Shown: in pieces, positions 17,745-26,578 of the stretch
Layout: every line of letters begins with the position of its first letter
Numbering within the stretch: position 1 is the first letter of the stretch
Source: UBA8941 sp963780545
Lineage (GTDB): Archaea; Thermoproteota; Bathyarchaeia; TCS64
DNA: 64,000 nucleotides
Direction: 5' to 3'
NCBI GenBank assembly: GCA_963780545.1
Contig: CAWACK010000022.1
Location: forward strand, 4,620-68,619
Translations under genes and position numbers: made by a program
Notes under the pieces: generated by a model
Told to the model about the DNA's origin: nothing
Seen by the model: only the letters and a program-made list of their open reading frames with translations
The model's database searches: none

Positions 17745-17892
17745 TAGAGGTTTTCAGTTGTTTTCGGCTAATTATGTAGGAGACTATAATTTACTTCGTA
17801 ATATGGCAACACGCATGTGATCGCGTAGTGGCTTCAGGGTCTGCCTTGCCAAGGTTTAATAACATTTTTTCGGATGAGGTAACTGTTCTAGC

Positions 17893-19371
17893 TTGACCGG
17901 CGAGAAGGTGTCATTGATCAAGGGTGTTGGAGGAGTGAGAATTCTACTTGTATTTCCAGGTAAGTACAATGCTCCCAACCCGCAGGTTCCACTCTCACTT
18001 CTGCACCTAGCCGCCTACCTCAAAAGAGGTGGTTTCGATGTTGGGATCTTTGATATGAGGACTGAGAGGTACAGGGATTCACTTATTCGGAGCCCACTTT
18101 TCGTAGGTATTAGCTCAATGAGCGGCCACCAGATAAGGTACGGGGTCGACTTCGCTCAGAAGGTTAGAGAGGCAGATGAAAAGATACCGATCGTTTGGGG
18201 GGGAGTCCACCCATCTCTGCTGCCGGAGCAGACCGTGGCAGATAGGTCCGTGGACGTTGTGGTGCGTGGTGAGGGTGAGGAGACAATCGTTGATCTCGCT
18301 AATAGTTTCGCTGCAGGTCATCCCCTCGATGATGTTTTAGGTATAACCTACAAAGTCGACGGAAAAATTAGGAGCACCCCCGACAGGCCACCAATTACAT
18401 TGGATGAAGTCCCCATCGATCTCCCCTACGAGCTGATCGATGCGGACCATTATCCATCCTTTAAGTCGGGTCGATTCCACATACAGACAAGCAGGGGTTG
18501 TCCACACAGGTGTGGGTTCTGCTACAACTCCGTTTTCAACAAGAGGACTTGGAGGTGTAAGAGCGTTGAGCGGGTTCTTGATGAGTTCGAGTTTGTTCAT
18601 GAGAAGTACCCCGATATGAGGTGTTTGGATATAATAGACGACAACTACTTCGTGGACGGGGCCAGGGTCGAGGCCATCTGCAGGGGGTTGATTGAGCGAA
18701 GCGTCGACGTCACCTGGCGCGCGGACTGCAGGTTCGACTACATGTCAAGATACGGTGAGAACTTCATCAGGCTCCTCGAGAAGTCGGGGTGCGTTGAGCT
18801 AAACTTCGGAGCCGAGACGGGTTCAGAGCGGCTCCTGGAGCTCATCCATAAGGATGTCACAACCGAGATGATGTTCAAATCCGTCGAGAAGCTGAGAGAC
18901 TTCGCCCCCACCATAGAGCCCTACGTGTTTTGGATGAGCGGGCTCCCTAAGGAAACTGAGGAGGATCTGAAGGAAACTTACAGAGTCATGGAGAGGCTGT
19001 CGGAGATTAACGGTAAGACGCAGCACGTTGAGATATGCATCTACACGCCCTTCCCCAGCCCGATGCTTGAGGAGTTCTCGTCGGATTACAGGCTGCCGAC
19101 GTCCCTTGAGGAGTGGGGAGCCGTCGACGTCTTCCACTTCAGGCCCCCGTGGCATGAGAAGAGCTACGTCGACAAGCTGGAGGCAATCTCAGCCGTAACT
19201 AGGTACACCTTCTACCCTGAAGACAGGATAAGGGAGATGAAGCAGCCTCTCAGAGCAGGGTACAAGCTCATGCATACGCTGGCGAGTTACAGGTGGAAAC
19301 ACAAGTACTTCGGTGCTCCACTGGAGCTGAAGGCCGCCAGCTCCCTGTCCCGTATGCTGCGTGGCTACTGA
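17893..19371 (+). CDS. B12-binding-type radical SAM protein
   Basis: 492 aa from TTG. A GTG at 17935 preceded by GGAGG gives VRILLVFPGKYNAPNPQVPL and is the likelier start. The N-terminal cobalamin-binding-like Rossmann domain (15-140, with VWGGVHPSLLPEQT) is followed by the radical SAM domain with CPHRCGFC (Cys203, 207, 210), which holds the [4Fe-4S] cluster. The later GAETGSERLL is the usual SAM-contact strand. Such enzymes do methylation, ring or C-C bond chemistry. The gene ends exactly where the PIG-V-like gene begins (0-bp gap), so it probably modifies a lipid or glycan in the same pathway. Confidence 0.87.
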   Translation: MTGEKVSLIKGVGGVRILLVFPGKYNAPNPQVPLSLLHLAAYLKRGGFDVGIFDMRTERYRDSLIRSPLFVGISSMSGHQIRYGVDFAQKVREADEKIPIVWGGVHPSLLPEQTVADRSVDVVVRGEGEETIVDLANSFAAGHPLDDVLGITYKVDGKIRSTPDRPPITLDEVPIDLPYELIDADHYPSFKSGRFHIQTSRGCPHRCGFCYNSVFNKRTWRCKSVERVLDEFEFVHEKYPDMRCLDIIDDNYFVDGARVEAICRGLIERSVDVTWRADCRFDYMSRYGENFIRLLEKSGCVELNFGAETGSERLLELIHKDVTTEMMFKSVEKLRDFAPTIEPYVFWMSGLPKETEEDLKETYRVMERLSEINGKTQHVEICIYTPFPSPMLEEFSSDYRLPTSLEEWGAVDVFHFRPPWHEKSYVDKLEAISAVTRYTFYPEDRIREMKQPLRAGYKLMHTLASYRWKHKYFGAPLELKAASSLSRMLRGY

Positions 19372-20610
19372 ATGAACGCGGCCAGCGTGGACACATCGCA
19401 CCGAATACACAGACTCATGGACGGGGACATCTACCTCGGAGTGAGGATACCTAAAAGATTCATCGTCTCCGTCGCTGCTATTCTCGTCGTGAAGGCATTG
19501 ATGGCCTTCACAGTGTATTCCTGGCTGAACCTCGGAGTCGTAGAAGACTACTGGATGAACCAGAGCAAGGTCTTCTCAGGGCCACAGAACAACATCCTCT
19601 GGCAGAATCCCTACAACGCACCGAGGTGGGAGTACCTGTTCCTTGGCTGGGACAGCGCCTGGTACCTAAGCATAATAGCTAAAGGTTACTCCTTCAGCCA
19701 ACAGAGCATCGCCTTCTTCCCCGGACTCCCAGTGGTCTCCAGTTTAATTAACGCGGTTTTAACCAACCCTGTCTCATCTCTTTTGGTCGTCACCCTCCTT
19801 TCAGGGATTGCTTGGGTCCCGTTGTTTCAGGCTGTCTCGGAGCACTACATGGGAAGGGAACTAGCCCTAGCCTCGACCCTGATCTTTGCCCTATCCCCAT
19901 TTACACTCCTCTTCTCCACAGTAGCCTACTCGGAGGGGTTGTTCCTACTCCTGAGCCTGGGCTCATGGTGGCTGTGTCTGAATGGCAGATTCAGGGCCGC
20001 TACGATACTCGCCACTCTATCCGCAGCCACGAGGCCGGTGGGGCTTCTCCTCGCGGTGCCAATCTTCCTCAAGGCGCTGAAGACGAAACAGGCTAAACCC
20101 TTCTCAGAGAAACTGATAATCCTCCTCGTCCCAGGCCTCGGCTATCTGTCTGCGTGGGTGAACGGATGGCTCCAAACCGGAAACCTCTACGCGATCATTT
20201 CAGTCAATGAGTGGGAGTCGATGTACACCTTCTTGACCTTCGTAACAAAGATTCTCCCCAACCATCTTTTTGACTCGTTTTCTGTGGTCACTCAGTACCT
20301 CTCGGTTAACTCGCTTCTCCCCTTCTTCATTTTACTTTTCCTAATCGTGACTCCACTTATGGGTGCTCGCCTAATCAGAATCGACAGCGAGCTCGCGGTC
20401 TATATCCTGTTGTATTACCTTGGGATTCTCGTCTTTGGGGCAATATTGTCGATCCCACGTTACCTCTCCCTACTCTTCCCACTTTGGCTAAACCCGTACG
20501 TGTCGCGGAAAATCACCGAGAAACACCTACTAATACCATGCTTAATGCTGTCTGTGGTGGTAACGGTGGTTTTGTGGGTGAGTTTTCTCAACGGGATCTT
20601 CGTCGGTTGA
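19372..20610 (+). CDS. PIG-V-like integral-membrane mannosyltransferase
   Basis: 412 aa with about 9-10 membrane helices. The luminal loop LGWDSAWYLSIIAKGYSFSQ, followed by AFFPGLPV, is the WD(S/G)xWY...GY...AFFP signature of PIG-V/GPI-mannosyltransferase II relatives. These use polyprenyl-phosphate mannose on the outer face of the membrane. LFSTVAYSEGLFLLLSLGSW is the second conserved block. It starts on the base after the radical SAM stop codon, so the two are translationally linked. In archaea such enzymes probably glycosylate lipids or S-layer proteins. The acceptor is unknown. Confidence 0.8.
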   Translation: MNAASVDTSHRIHRLMDGDIYLGVRIPKRFIVSVAAILVVKALMAFTVYSWLNLGVVEDYWMNQSKVFSGPQNNILWQNPYNAPRWEYLFLGWDSAWYLSIIAKGYSFSQQSIAFFPGLPVVSSLINAVLTNPVSSLLVVTLLSGIAWVPLFQAVSEHYMGRELALASTLIFALSPFTLLFSTVAYSEGLFLLLSLGSWWLCLNGRFRAATILATLSAATRPVGLLLAVPIFLKALKTKQAKPFSEKLIILLVPGLGYLSAWVNGWLQTGNLYAIISVNEWESMYTFLTFVTKILPNHLFDSFSVVTQYLSVNSLLPFFILLFLIVTPLMGARLIRIDSELAVYILLYYLGILVFGAILSIPRYLSLLFPLWLNPYVSRKITEKHLLIPCLMLSVVVTVVLWVSFLNGIFVG

Positions 20611-20664
20611 CTCGCAGATAGGAGGGTGACTGTTTAAGTTTCAGCGTTCCAAAAAATCACCAAG

Positions 20665-22197
20665 TTGCCAATCAAGGAACGCACACCCAGTCTAAACTAT
20701 AATCTACTCAACTACAACGCCTCACTTCACAGACTAATCGAAAAAAAGACGAATAGACTGCAGAAGATGGCTCTATTCTCCACATCGACCGCAATCCTCT
20801 TCTCCGGCGGACCTAAAATCACCAGCACGCTCAGCGAAGTCATCTACGCAACCAAGCTCTTTTGGCTCATCCCAATACCAGTATTCATGATCCAAGCCAC
20901 GGGAACACAGAGGGCCCTGACACCAGACCTATTGATCAGCCCCGAGACACTCGTTAACAGAGGCTTGGAGATTAGTAGAAAGAGAATTATATACACCATA
21001 ACGACCCGCGGTGAAAACCTCACAACCCTGAGGAACACCTTCAAATCGACGAAGCACTGGCTGTTCGCCGTTAAGAGTACGTATGGGCTCGATTTCCGCT
21101 CCGAGATCTGGATCGTTACAGAGGAGGACCGATTCCGCGAGGAGCGCCGGTTCTTCGAGGGACTCGAGGCTGAGGGTGCCATATTATTTGTGATCCCAGA
21201 GGGATACGAGACCCCGAACCACTCCCGCTTCAAGGCGAGGGCCCTGCAGTATGCTACCGAGACTAGGATCGATAGGGACATAGACACAGCCGACGATTGG
21301 GTATACCACCAGGACACCGAAACGATGGTCGGGGAGGATACGATTCTGGGCATCCTCGACTTCATCACGGATACGAGTGATGGCCGCCTGTCGGGTGCTG
21401 GGGTGATACTCTATCCTCAGGATTGGAGATACAGGTTCAACTCGGTCGAGGAGACAACCAGATCCGTAGGCGACATAGGCGCCATGGGGCAGATGAACAT
21501 GTGGGGGACCGTCCCCTTCGGCTATCATGGCTCACACCTCCTAGTTAGGGCGGACGTAGAGAATGAGATAGGTTGGGACTTCGGCAGGGTAAGGTCGGAG
21601 GACCTGCTATTCAGCCTAAAGCTTCGAGAGCGGTTTGGCAGCGTGACTAGGAGGCTTAAGGGGTTTGCCTATGAAAAGCCTCCATTCACAGTCAGAGACC
21701 AGCTGAAGCAGAGGAGAAGGTGGATACTCGGCACAATAGAGGTCCTCAGACGCGGAGACGTCGAGTTAAAGCATAAATTGCCCATAGTCTATAGCCTCGG
21801 ATCCTGGTTAACCGCCCTCCCATCGATCGTGGCTGCTGTCCTCGGAGTGCTCGTGCCTTCGGGGGGAGTCTTCCCGGTTGTCGGCGGCCTAATTTCAGGC
21901 TTCATGTGGTGGAGCATCTACAGCGCCTACAAGGTCGGCTTGGAGATGCATGAGGTATACATTGACAGGCTCGAGCCTCACAAGCGGCTCAAGTTGGTAT
22001 GTGGCGCGACGTTGGGGATGTTCTTCGACGCCGTGGCTCCATGGTATGCTCTACTTAGGTGGACCTCGAAGTATGAGGAGATTAAGAAAGACTACCCCCG
22101 GGAGAATAATTCGGAGATCATCTTAGGAGATTCAGAACATCGGGTCGAGGATGATGGGGAAGTTACGGAGGTGAGCTCCGGTAACCTGATACCTTGA
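20665..22197 (+). CDS. Egghead-like GT2 glycosyltransferase
   Basis: 510 aa, TTG start. A long N-terminal region with a hydrophobic segment (57-75) is followed by a GT-A domain. HQDTE (215-219) is the DxD equivalent with the pattern of the egghead beta-mannosyltransferase family (HxDEE). SED (311-313) gives the catalytic Asp, and QRRRW (349-353) the acceptor-binding QxxRW motif. C-terminal helices at about 375-400 and 405-430 are followed by a charged cytoplasmic tail. It follows the mannosyltransferase gene by 54 bp on the same strand and probably acts in the same glycan pathway. Confidence 0.8.
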   Translation: MPIKERTPSLNYNLLNYNASLHRLIEKKTNRLQKMALFSTSTAILFSGGPKITSTLSEVIYATKLFWLIPIPVFMIQATGTQRALTPDLLISPETLVNRGLEISRKRIIYTITTRGENLTTLRNTFKSTKHWLFAVKSTYGLDFRSEIWIVTEEDRFREERRFFEGLEAEGAILFVIPEGYETPNHSRFKARALQYATETRIDRDIDTADDWVYHQDTETMVGEDTILGILDFITDTSDGRLSGAGVILYPQDWRYRFNSVEETTRSVGDIGAMGQMNMWGTVPFGYHGSHLLVRADVENEIGWDFGRVRSEDLLFSLKLRERFGSVTRRLKGFAYEKPPFTVRDQLKQRRRWILGTIEVLRRGDVELKHKLPIVYSLGSWLTALPSIVAAVLGVLVPSGGVFPVVGGLISGFMWWSIYSAYKVGLEMHEVYIDRLEPHKRLKLVCGATLGMFFDAVAPWYALLRWTSKYEEIKKDYPRENNSEIILGDSEHRVEDDGEVTEVSSGNLIP

Positions 22198-22505
22198 GAG
22201 AGTGCGCGAAAATGTAATCGTGTTTGAGATCGATTGGAGGCGAACGCATGGAAATTTGGTCTACTGGTCTAGGTAGTATACTCACGCTACGACGTGAACG
22301 AAGTTGAGTGAGAAATCCGTGGAAATCAGCATAGTTCGGCGATGCTCGCTGCGTGCGCCTGTGTTGGCTGTAGGCGGTACTTGTAGGAGAGGTTCATTGT
22401 AGTTTCTTGGCCTCGATGCGCGCGCATACTCCCAAGTAAAGAATGTAAGAGTTATATGTAGGAATACCAATTGAACTCTTAGTGAAACCCACATTGGAGA
22501 TAAGT
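22198..22505. other. Intergenic with tracts and a duplicated gene end
   Basis: Contains GTGCGCG (22202-22208), TGCGTGCGC (22350-22358) and TGCGCGCGCATA (22417-22428). 22323-22346 is a perfect 24-bp copy of the 3' end (last seven codons and stop) of the desuccinylase gene, matching 23261-23284. The copied segment is followed within four bases by the second tract. Confidence 0.7.
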
Positions 22506-22728
22506 GTGAGTCAGGTTTCCTCGAAAGGTCAAGTCACAATACCAAAAGAGATCAGGGAATCCCTTGGAATAACCGAGGGGGAATCGAGTGCTCTTTGAGG
22601 TAGATGGAAGCCGAGTGACCCTCAGAAAGGTCTCAGATGATAAACTCAGTCAAATATTGACTCATCGGAAACCCTGGAATGTAAAGAGCCTCGACTACCA
22701 GAGGGAGCTGCGCAGCGAATGGCGATGA
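22506..22728 (+). pseudogene. AbrB-type antitoxin with one frameshift
   Basis: GTG 22506 gives MSQVSSKGQVTIPKEIRESL, the SpoVT/AbrB swapped-hairpin DNA-binding domain. A one-base gain near 22580 breaks the frame at ITEGESS. The continuation LFEVDGSRVTLRKVSDDKLS ends in RSEWR, overlapping the toxin start by 10 bp. The span is one base longer than a whole number of codons, so a single indel explains it. It is either a sequencing error or a dead antitoxin beside an intact toxin. Confidence 0.75.
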
Positions 22729-23153
22729 AAGTGGTACTCGACACCAACATATTTCTCAACGTATTAAACCGGGAAGAGCCATTCTTCAGAGACTCCAGCT
22801 CGATACTCGACCTAGTAGACGATGGCCGACTCTTCGGCGTGGTTTCAACCATCTCCATCGCAGAACTATCGGTAGGGTACTACGCGGCTGGTGATGAGGC
22901 GGGGTTTAAGCGTTTTCTGCTACACATACTTTCCTCTGAGAACTATAGGCTTGTTGACGTTGACTCCAACGTGGCTGAGCTTGCGGGGAAGATTAGAGTT
23001 GAGGTAGGTTTGAGGTTACCAGACGCGTTAATCATTGCTTCAGGCTTGAAGGTGGGGGCTAACCACGTTGTTACCGTTGATGAGGAATTCAAGAAGGCTG
23101 AGAAATTCTTAAAAAGTGTTTCCCCATCTGAGTTTTTGGCATCCTTTTCCTAA
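22719..23153 (+). CDS. vapC: VapC-type PIN-domain toxin
   Basis: 144 aa from ATG 22719. The four acidic positions of PIN RNases are seen as Asp in VVLDTNIFLN, Glu in SIAELSVGYY, Asp in LPDALIIASG and Asp in TVDEEFKKAE. The gene overlaps the antitoxin end, the usual vapBC order. The module lies between tracts 22417-22428 and 23156-23170. If the antitoxin frameshift is real, this toxin would be unneutralised by its partner. The intact toxin therefore favours a sequencing error upstream. Confidence 0.88.
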   Translation: MAMKVVLDTNIFLNVLNREEPFFRDSSSILDLVDDGRLFGVVSTISIAELSVGYYAAGDEAGFKRFLLHILSSENYRLVDVDSNVAELAGKIRVEVGLRLPDALIIASGLKVGANHVVTVDEEFKKAEKFLKSVSPSEFLASFS

Positions 23154-23155
23154 GT

Positions 23156-23256
23156 ACACGCGCATGCGCTTCTATGAGTGAGTTTTCAGGACATGCGGAG
23201 TATCCGTCGCGCGCGCGAAAAACGGTAATACGCGATTTTGTGAGAGTCGCTCGCGT
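23156..23256. repeat. Cluster of alternating tracts
   Basis: TACACGCGCATGCGC (23156-23170), CGCGCGCGCG (23208-23217) and CGCTCGCG (23248-23255) lie in the 110-bp gap between vapC and the convergent desuccinylase gene. Confidence 0.7.
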
Positions 23257-23263
23257 TCGAAAA

Positions 23264-24163
23264 TCAGCATAGTTCGGCGATGCTGAAGAGGGGGTCCCCC
23301 GTGTTTTTCGCGGATAGGAAGTTGATTATGTTAACCGCCCCCCTCATCGGAGCCTCGATCTCCTCAACTACATCACCAAACGGGTCCGAGATCTGTCCGA
23401 TTAGCTGTCCCTCCTCAACAACATCCCCGGCACTCACAAGGTAGGTGAAGAATCTACCCCGCTTGGCGCGGACCCCCATCGTCTTCCCGGTTAACTGTAT
23501 CTGGTTCTCCGGCTCCCTAGGCTCACCTCCCAGCATCTTGAGGTACTTCATGACGTTGACGATGGCGTCAACGTGGCGGCCCGTGTTCTCGCTTGTGAGT
23601 ATGCCGCCTCCTCCGGACTCTATCAGCATGTTCGGTATCTGGATCTGGGACGCGGCGCCCAGCGTCGTGGGGGCCTGGTTTGGGGGCCTCAGTGTCACGA
23701 AGTCGGCGAGGGAGTACCTAAGCATCGCGGCCGTGTCCACGTCCTTGCTCTCGTCGCCGGTTCTTGTGGATATCGCGAAGCATGGGCATAGCTCGGGTAG
23801 GTCCCCGCCGTGCAGATCTACGAAGTATGTGGCTTTCTTCATTATGTTTTCGAAGATGTAGTTCGCTATGTGGTGGCTGATCGTTCCGGGGCCATAGTAA
23901 ATGGTTGAGGCTGGTTGGCCGGGGAAGATTCTGTTTAAGTTTATGTCGTCGATTGGGTTTACGAAGGCCGTTTTAGAGTTGAACATCGGGACATTCGCGC
24001 AGTGCAGTATCACGAGTATCCCATCGAGCTGCTGAGGCTTGATCATTCGGGCTAGTATCTGTGTTGCCTTGATGCCCGGGTACTCGGTTCCGTGTATTCC
24101 GGCTTCGACGAGTAGGGTGGGTCCTTCTCGTGTTCCGTTGATGATTGTTAGGGGAATCGCCAC
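23264..24163 (-). CDS. Succinylglutamate desuccinylase/aspartoacylase family protein
   Basis: 299 aa from the GTG at 24163. His24 and Glu27 (GIHGTEYPG) and His118 (DLHGGD) are the zinc ligands. Glu182 (LIESGGG) is the likely general base of this M14-like carboxypeptidase-fold family, which hydrolyses N-acyl amino acids. A C-terminal beta domain (about 228-299, RGRFFTYLVSAGDVVEEGQL) is typical. In-frame sequence upstream (IGAIEAYEGQKTTGYLKVAE, to about 24250) also resembles the family N-terminus, but a TAG at 24251-24253 leaves no normal start there. The 5' end is uncertain or damaged. Confidence 0.83.
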   Translation of the reverse strand: MAIPLTIINGTREGPTLLVEAGIHGTEYPGIKATQILARMIKPQQLDGILVILHCANVPMFNSKTAFVNPIDDINLNRIFPGQPASTIYYGPGTISHHIANYIFENIMKKATYFVDLHGGDLPELCPCFAISTRTGDESKDVDTAAMLRYSLADFVTLRPPNQAPTTLGAASQIQIPNMLIESGGGGILTSENTGRHVDAIVNVMKYLKMLGGEPREPENQIQLTGKTMGVRAKRGRFFTYLVSAGDVVEEGQLIGQISDPFGDVVEEIEAPMRGAVNIINFLSAKNTGDPLFSIAELC

Positions 24164-24321
24164 TTCGCCGATTGGCAGTTCGGCTACCTTTAGGTAGCCA
24201 GTTGTTTTTTGGCCCTCGTATGCCTCTATGGCTCCGATTTTGAACGTCGTCTAATTTGCACCACTCAGAATGAAGGAGGTCATCGATATAACTGGTGCCT
24301 CGCGCTTGCGATCTTGATTAA

Positions 24322-24999
24322 TCACTCGCTTGAGTGAGTGTTGTTGATGCCTGCCAGCCTAAGCACATCTCTCAGGTCCCTGATCGGGATTATCCCCTCA
24401 ACCGCGGACAGCTCCTCGAAACTCATGGAGGAGGCAACGATCGCCGTCACGCAGCCAGAGGACTTACCCGCATCTATATCAGCGACCGTATCCCCCACGA
24501 ACAGGGTCTCCTCAGGCAGAACACCAAGCCTCTCGCAGGCGAGCAGAATCGGCTTAGGTGAGGGCTTTGGCTCCGCATCGTCTCCCCCAACCACCACGTC
24601 GAAGTATGAGATCAATGAATAGTGCTCGAGGATTTTGATAGCTGTGCTTCTCACCGTGTTTGTGACTAGCCCTATCTTGATTCTCCCAGAATCCTGGAGG
24701 GATCTTAGAACCTCGACTGCGTGCGGGAAGGCCCTCGTTTTATCGTCGCATTCGTCTCGCATCTTGTTGTAGTAATCAACCCTCTCATCAACCTCTGCAG
24801 TGGTTAAGTTTGCTGAGTCTTCGAAGATTGTCCCTGACTTCATGCCCCAGAGCCTCCGAATATAGTGGTCCCTCGTTATCTCCGGTAATCCATAGTGTCT
24901 GAGAGTGCCGTTTAGGGCGTCGAAGCAGGTGTCTAGTGAGTCTATTAGGACGCCGTCTTTGTCGAACAGCACCGCCTTGAAGTCGTTGTTTGAGCGCAT
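24322..24999 (-). CDS. HAD-superfamily phosphatase (phosphoglycolate phosphatase-like)
   Basis: 225 aa. Motif I is FDKDGVLIDS (nucleophile and acid/base Asp). The cap domain of subclass I follows. Motif II is GLVTNT, motif III includes the Lys in AEPKPSPKPI, and motif IV is FVGDTVADIDAG. All catalytic residues are present. The family removes phosphate from small metabolites such as 2-phosphoglycolate or acts as beta-phosphoglucomutase. The exact substrate is unclear. ATG start at 24999, single gene. Confidence 0.87.
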   Translation of the reverse strand: MRSNNDFKAVLFDKDGVLIDSLDTCFDALNGTLRHYGLPEITRDHYIRRLWGMKSGTIFEDSANLTTAEVDERVDYYNKMRDECDDKTRAFPHAVEVLRSLQDSGRIKIGLVTNTVRSTAIKILEHYSLISYFDVVVGGDDAEPKPSPKPILLACERLGVLPEETLFVGDTVADIDAGKSSGCVTAIVASSMSFEELSAVEGIIPIRDLRDVLRLAGINNTHSSE

Positions 25000-25495
25000 G
25001 TTTTAGTTAAGGGATCACCCCGTGTTAGATAAATAATCCAGGCGTACGCTGATTTGTAGTATTATCTTATAGTGTGCAATACATTGAGTCTTTTTTAGCT
25101 TGTTATGACCTATATGAGTGTGGGATGTTTTCTGTACTCTTTCTTCTTAGAGTAGGGTGAAAGCATTTATAAAAAAAATTAGCCCAAATCTGCCTTACTG
25201 TTCAAGCTATTTGATCACTCTACGTTACTGGTTCTAACTTATTATCTGCAAACTTCTTAATCTAAGATGTGTGTAGGGTATTATTTTGGGGGTGGGAATA
25301 GATCAGGACTATTCGCGCCTCGGATAGGCGCATCTTAACGTTCTAGAGCGCTAGATAAAGCACCCCAATTTCTTTTTTTGGAATTGTTTAAAGTCATTTT
25401 TCATATTGGGTTATTTGCTCGCGAGGTTGTCACTGCGAGCGCGCTGCACGTATGTATTTTTCTAGGAATTTTCTCAGGTGGTGGAGAAGCTGCTT
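25000..25495. other. Long A/T-rich intergenic region
   Basis: No gene seen over nearly 500 bp. It includes a perfect 6-bp-stem hairpin, GCGCCTCGGATAGGCGC (25315-25331), and an alternating stretch, GCGCGCTGCACGTATGTA (25439-25456), close to the nucleotidyltransferase remnant. Confidence 0.45.
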
Positions 25496-25774
25496 CTATC
25501 TGTTGATGAAGTTTGTGCCTTGAGAGTTCCTGAGGCGCGCGCGCTCTTCAAGGCTCTCACCGTAGATAACATAGGCGCGCGCGCTTGCCAGGTTGGCGAG
25601 CTTCTCATCCTCCAGCCCCGCTACTAGGACCCAGATGTCAATATCTGACTTCTCCGTGTTCGATCCCTTGGCGCCAATCCCGTCGCGCGCGCGATTGGGA
25701 AGAACAGCACCTTGACTTCGCGCAGCGTAACGTCGATTTAACATAAAATAATCGATCAACTTTATTAACGACAA
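25496..25774 (-). pseudogene. MNT-type nucleotidyltransferase broken by three CG tracts
   Basis: The frame holds GSNTEKSDIDIWVLVAGLED, the GS...D.D core of minimal nucleotidyltransferases, and YVIYGESLEERARL, a typical C-terminal stretch. Between and around these lie three perfect 10-bp CG runs: 25684-25693 where the substrate-binding strand before GS should be (FxFGSRARG is disrupted), 25575-25584 where tens of residues seem missing, and 25535-25544 near the end. I infer a gene from which internal pieces were lost, each replaced by a CG run. MNT proteins usually pair with HEPN partners, but none is seen. Confidence 0.7.
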
Positions 25775-25801
25775 AAACCAAGCAATCTACCAGAAATAAC
25801 C

Positions 25802-26056
25802 ATGTATGTTGAGGTTGGTAAAGAAGGCAGGATAGTCCTACCTAAGGATCTCCGAGAGAGGAACGAAATCGAGGAAAAAACACGAGTCATCATAAGGGAG
25901 AGAAACGGTGAGATTATCCTAATACCCATCAAGAGATACAGCGAACCAACCGCCTCCCTCGCAGGAAGCCTACCCCTCGAAGAACCCGTAGACAAACCTA
26001 AGGAACTCGCCCGCAGTTACGTCAGGGAGAAGGCCCTCAAGAGGCTGGATAAATGA
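25802..26056 (+). CDS. AbrB-type antitoxin
   Basis: 84 aa. MYVEVGKEGRIVLPKDLRER is the AbrB/MazE-like swapped-hairpin fold, followed by a flexible toxin-binding tail (ELARSYVREKALKRLDK). ATGA overlap with the following toxin gene (26053-26056) shows coupling. TATA-like TTTATTAACG lies about 45 bp upstream. Autoregulation of the pair by this protein is expected from the family. Confidence 0.88.
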   Translation: MYVEVGKEGRIVLPKDLRERNEIEEKTRVIIRERNGEIILIPIKRYSEPTASLAGSLPLEEPVDKPKELARSYVREKALKRLDK

Positions 26057-26451
26057 GGTTTGTAGACTCGAATATCTTCATATACGTGGCTACCAACCAC
26101 CCCAAATTCGGACCCACGTCAAATAACATCCTTAAAAGAATCGAGGAGGGCGAAGAAGCCTTAACCTCCACACTCGTCCTCTGCGAGGTCGCCTGGGTTT
26201 TCGAAGCCATGGGCCGGCAGGGAATCATCAAACCGGGCCTCGAGAAGATACTCTCCTACTCCACCCTGCGCATCGAACCCTTCGACGTCGACGACCTCAT
26301 AGTGGGAGCGAGCCTCATGGCTACCCACCGCCTCGACTTCAATGACGCGGTCAATATCGCAATAATGGAGCGGCTTAGCGTAACTGAGGCATATACTAAC
26401 GATGAGAAGCACCTCGGAAGCCAGGAATTCATCACCGCAATCTTCGAATAA
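26053..26451 (+). CDS. vapC: VapC-type PIN-domain toxin
   Basis: 132 aa. Asp4 (RFVDSNIFIY), Glu in LCEVAWVFEA, Asp in LDFNDAVNIA and Asp in YTNDEKHLG occupy the PIN catalytic positions. The pair is flanked by CG tracts at 25684-25693 and 26568-26578. After its stop, TnpB remnant sequence starts almost at once, so the module has been placed directly against IS debris. Confidence 0.9.
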   Translation: MRFVDSNIFIYVATNHPKFGPTSNNILKRIEEGEEALTSTLVLCEVAWVFEAMGRQGIIKPGLEKILSYSTLRIEPFDVDDLIVGASLMATHRLDFNDAVNIAIMERLSVTEAYTNDEKHLGSQEFITAIFE

Positions 26452-26576
26452 ACGTCGACTACCCGCCCCTAAAGGAGCGGGCTTGCGGTTCAAGTTCCCA
26501 CCTGGGCAGACCACAATAGGCTGGCTGACATCAGCCCTCCAACGAATATTCTTCGCCGCATTCAAGTCGCGCGCGT
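26452..26576 (-). pseudogene. C-terminal end of IS605 TnpB
   Basis: Minus frame reads RDLNAAKNIRWRADVSQPIV, then VVCPGGNLNRKPAPLGAGS, the standard TnpB tail after the last catalytic Asp. The hairpin CCCGCCCCTAAAGGAGCGGG (26463-26482) is the element's right end. Upstream coding sequence stops at the tract CGCGCGCGTGC (26568-26578), where the zinc-ribbon codons should be. Confidence 0.8.
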
Positions 26577-26578
26577 GC
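26568..26578. repeat. CG tract on the left flank of the IS
   Basis: CGCGCGCGTGC separates the TnpB remnant from the left terminal repeat of the DDE element. Confidence 0.75.
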
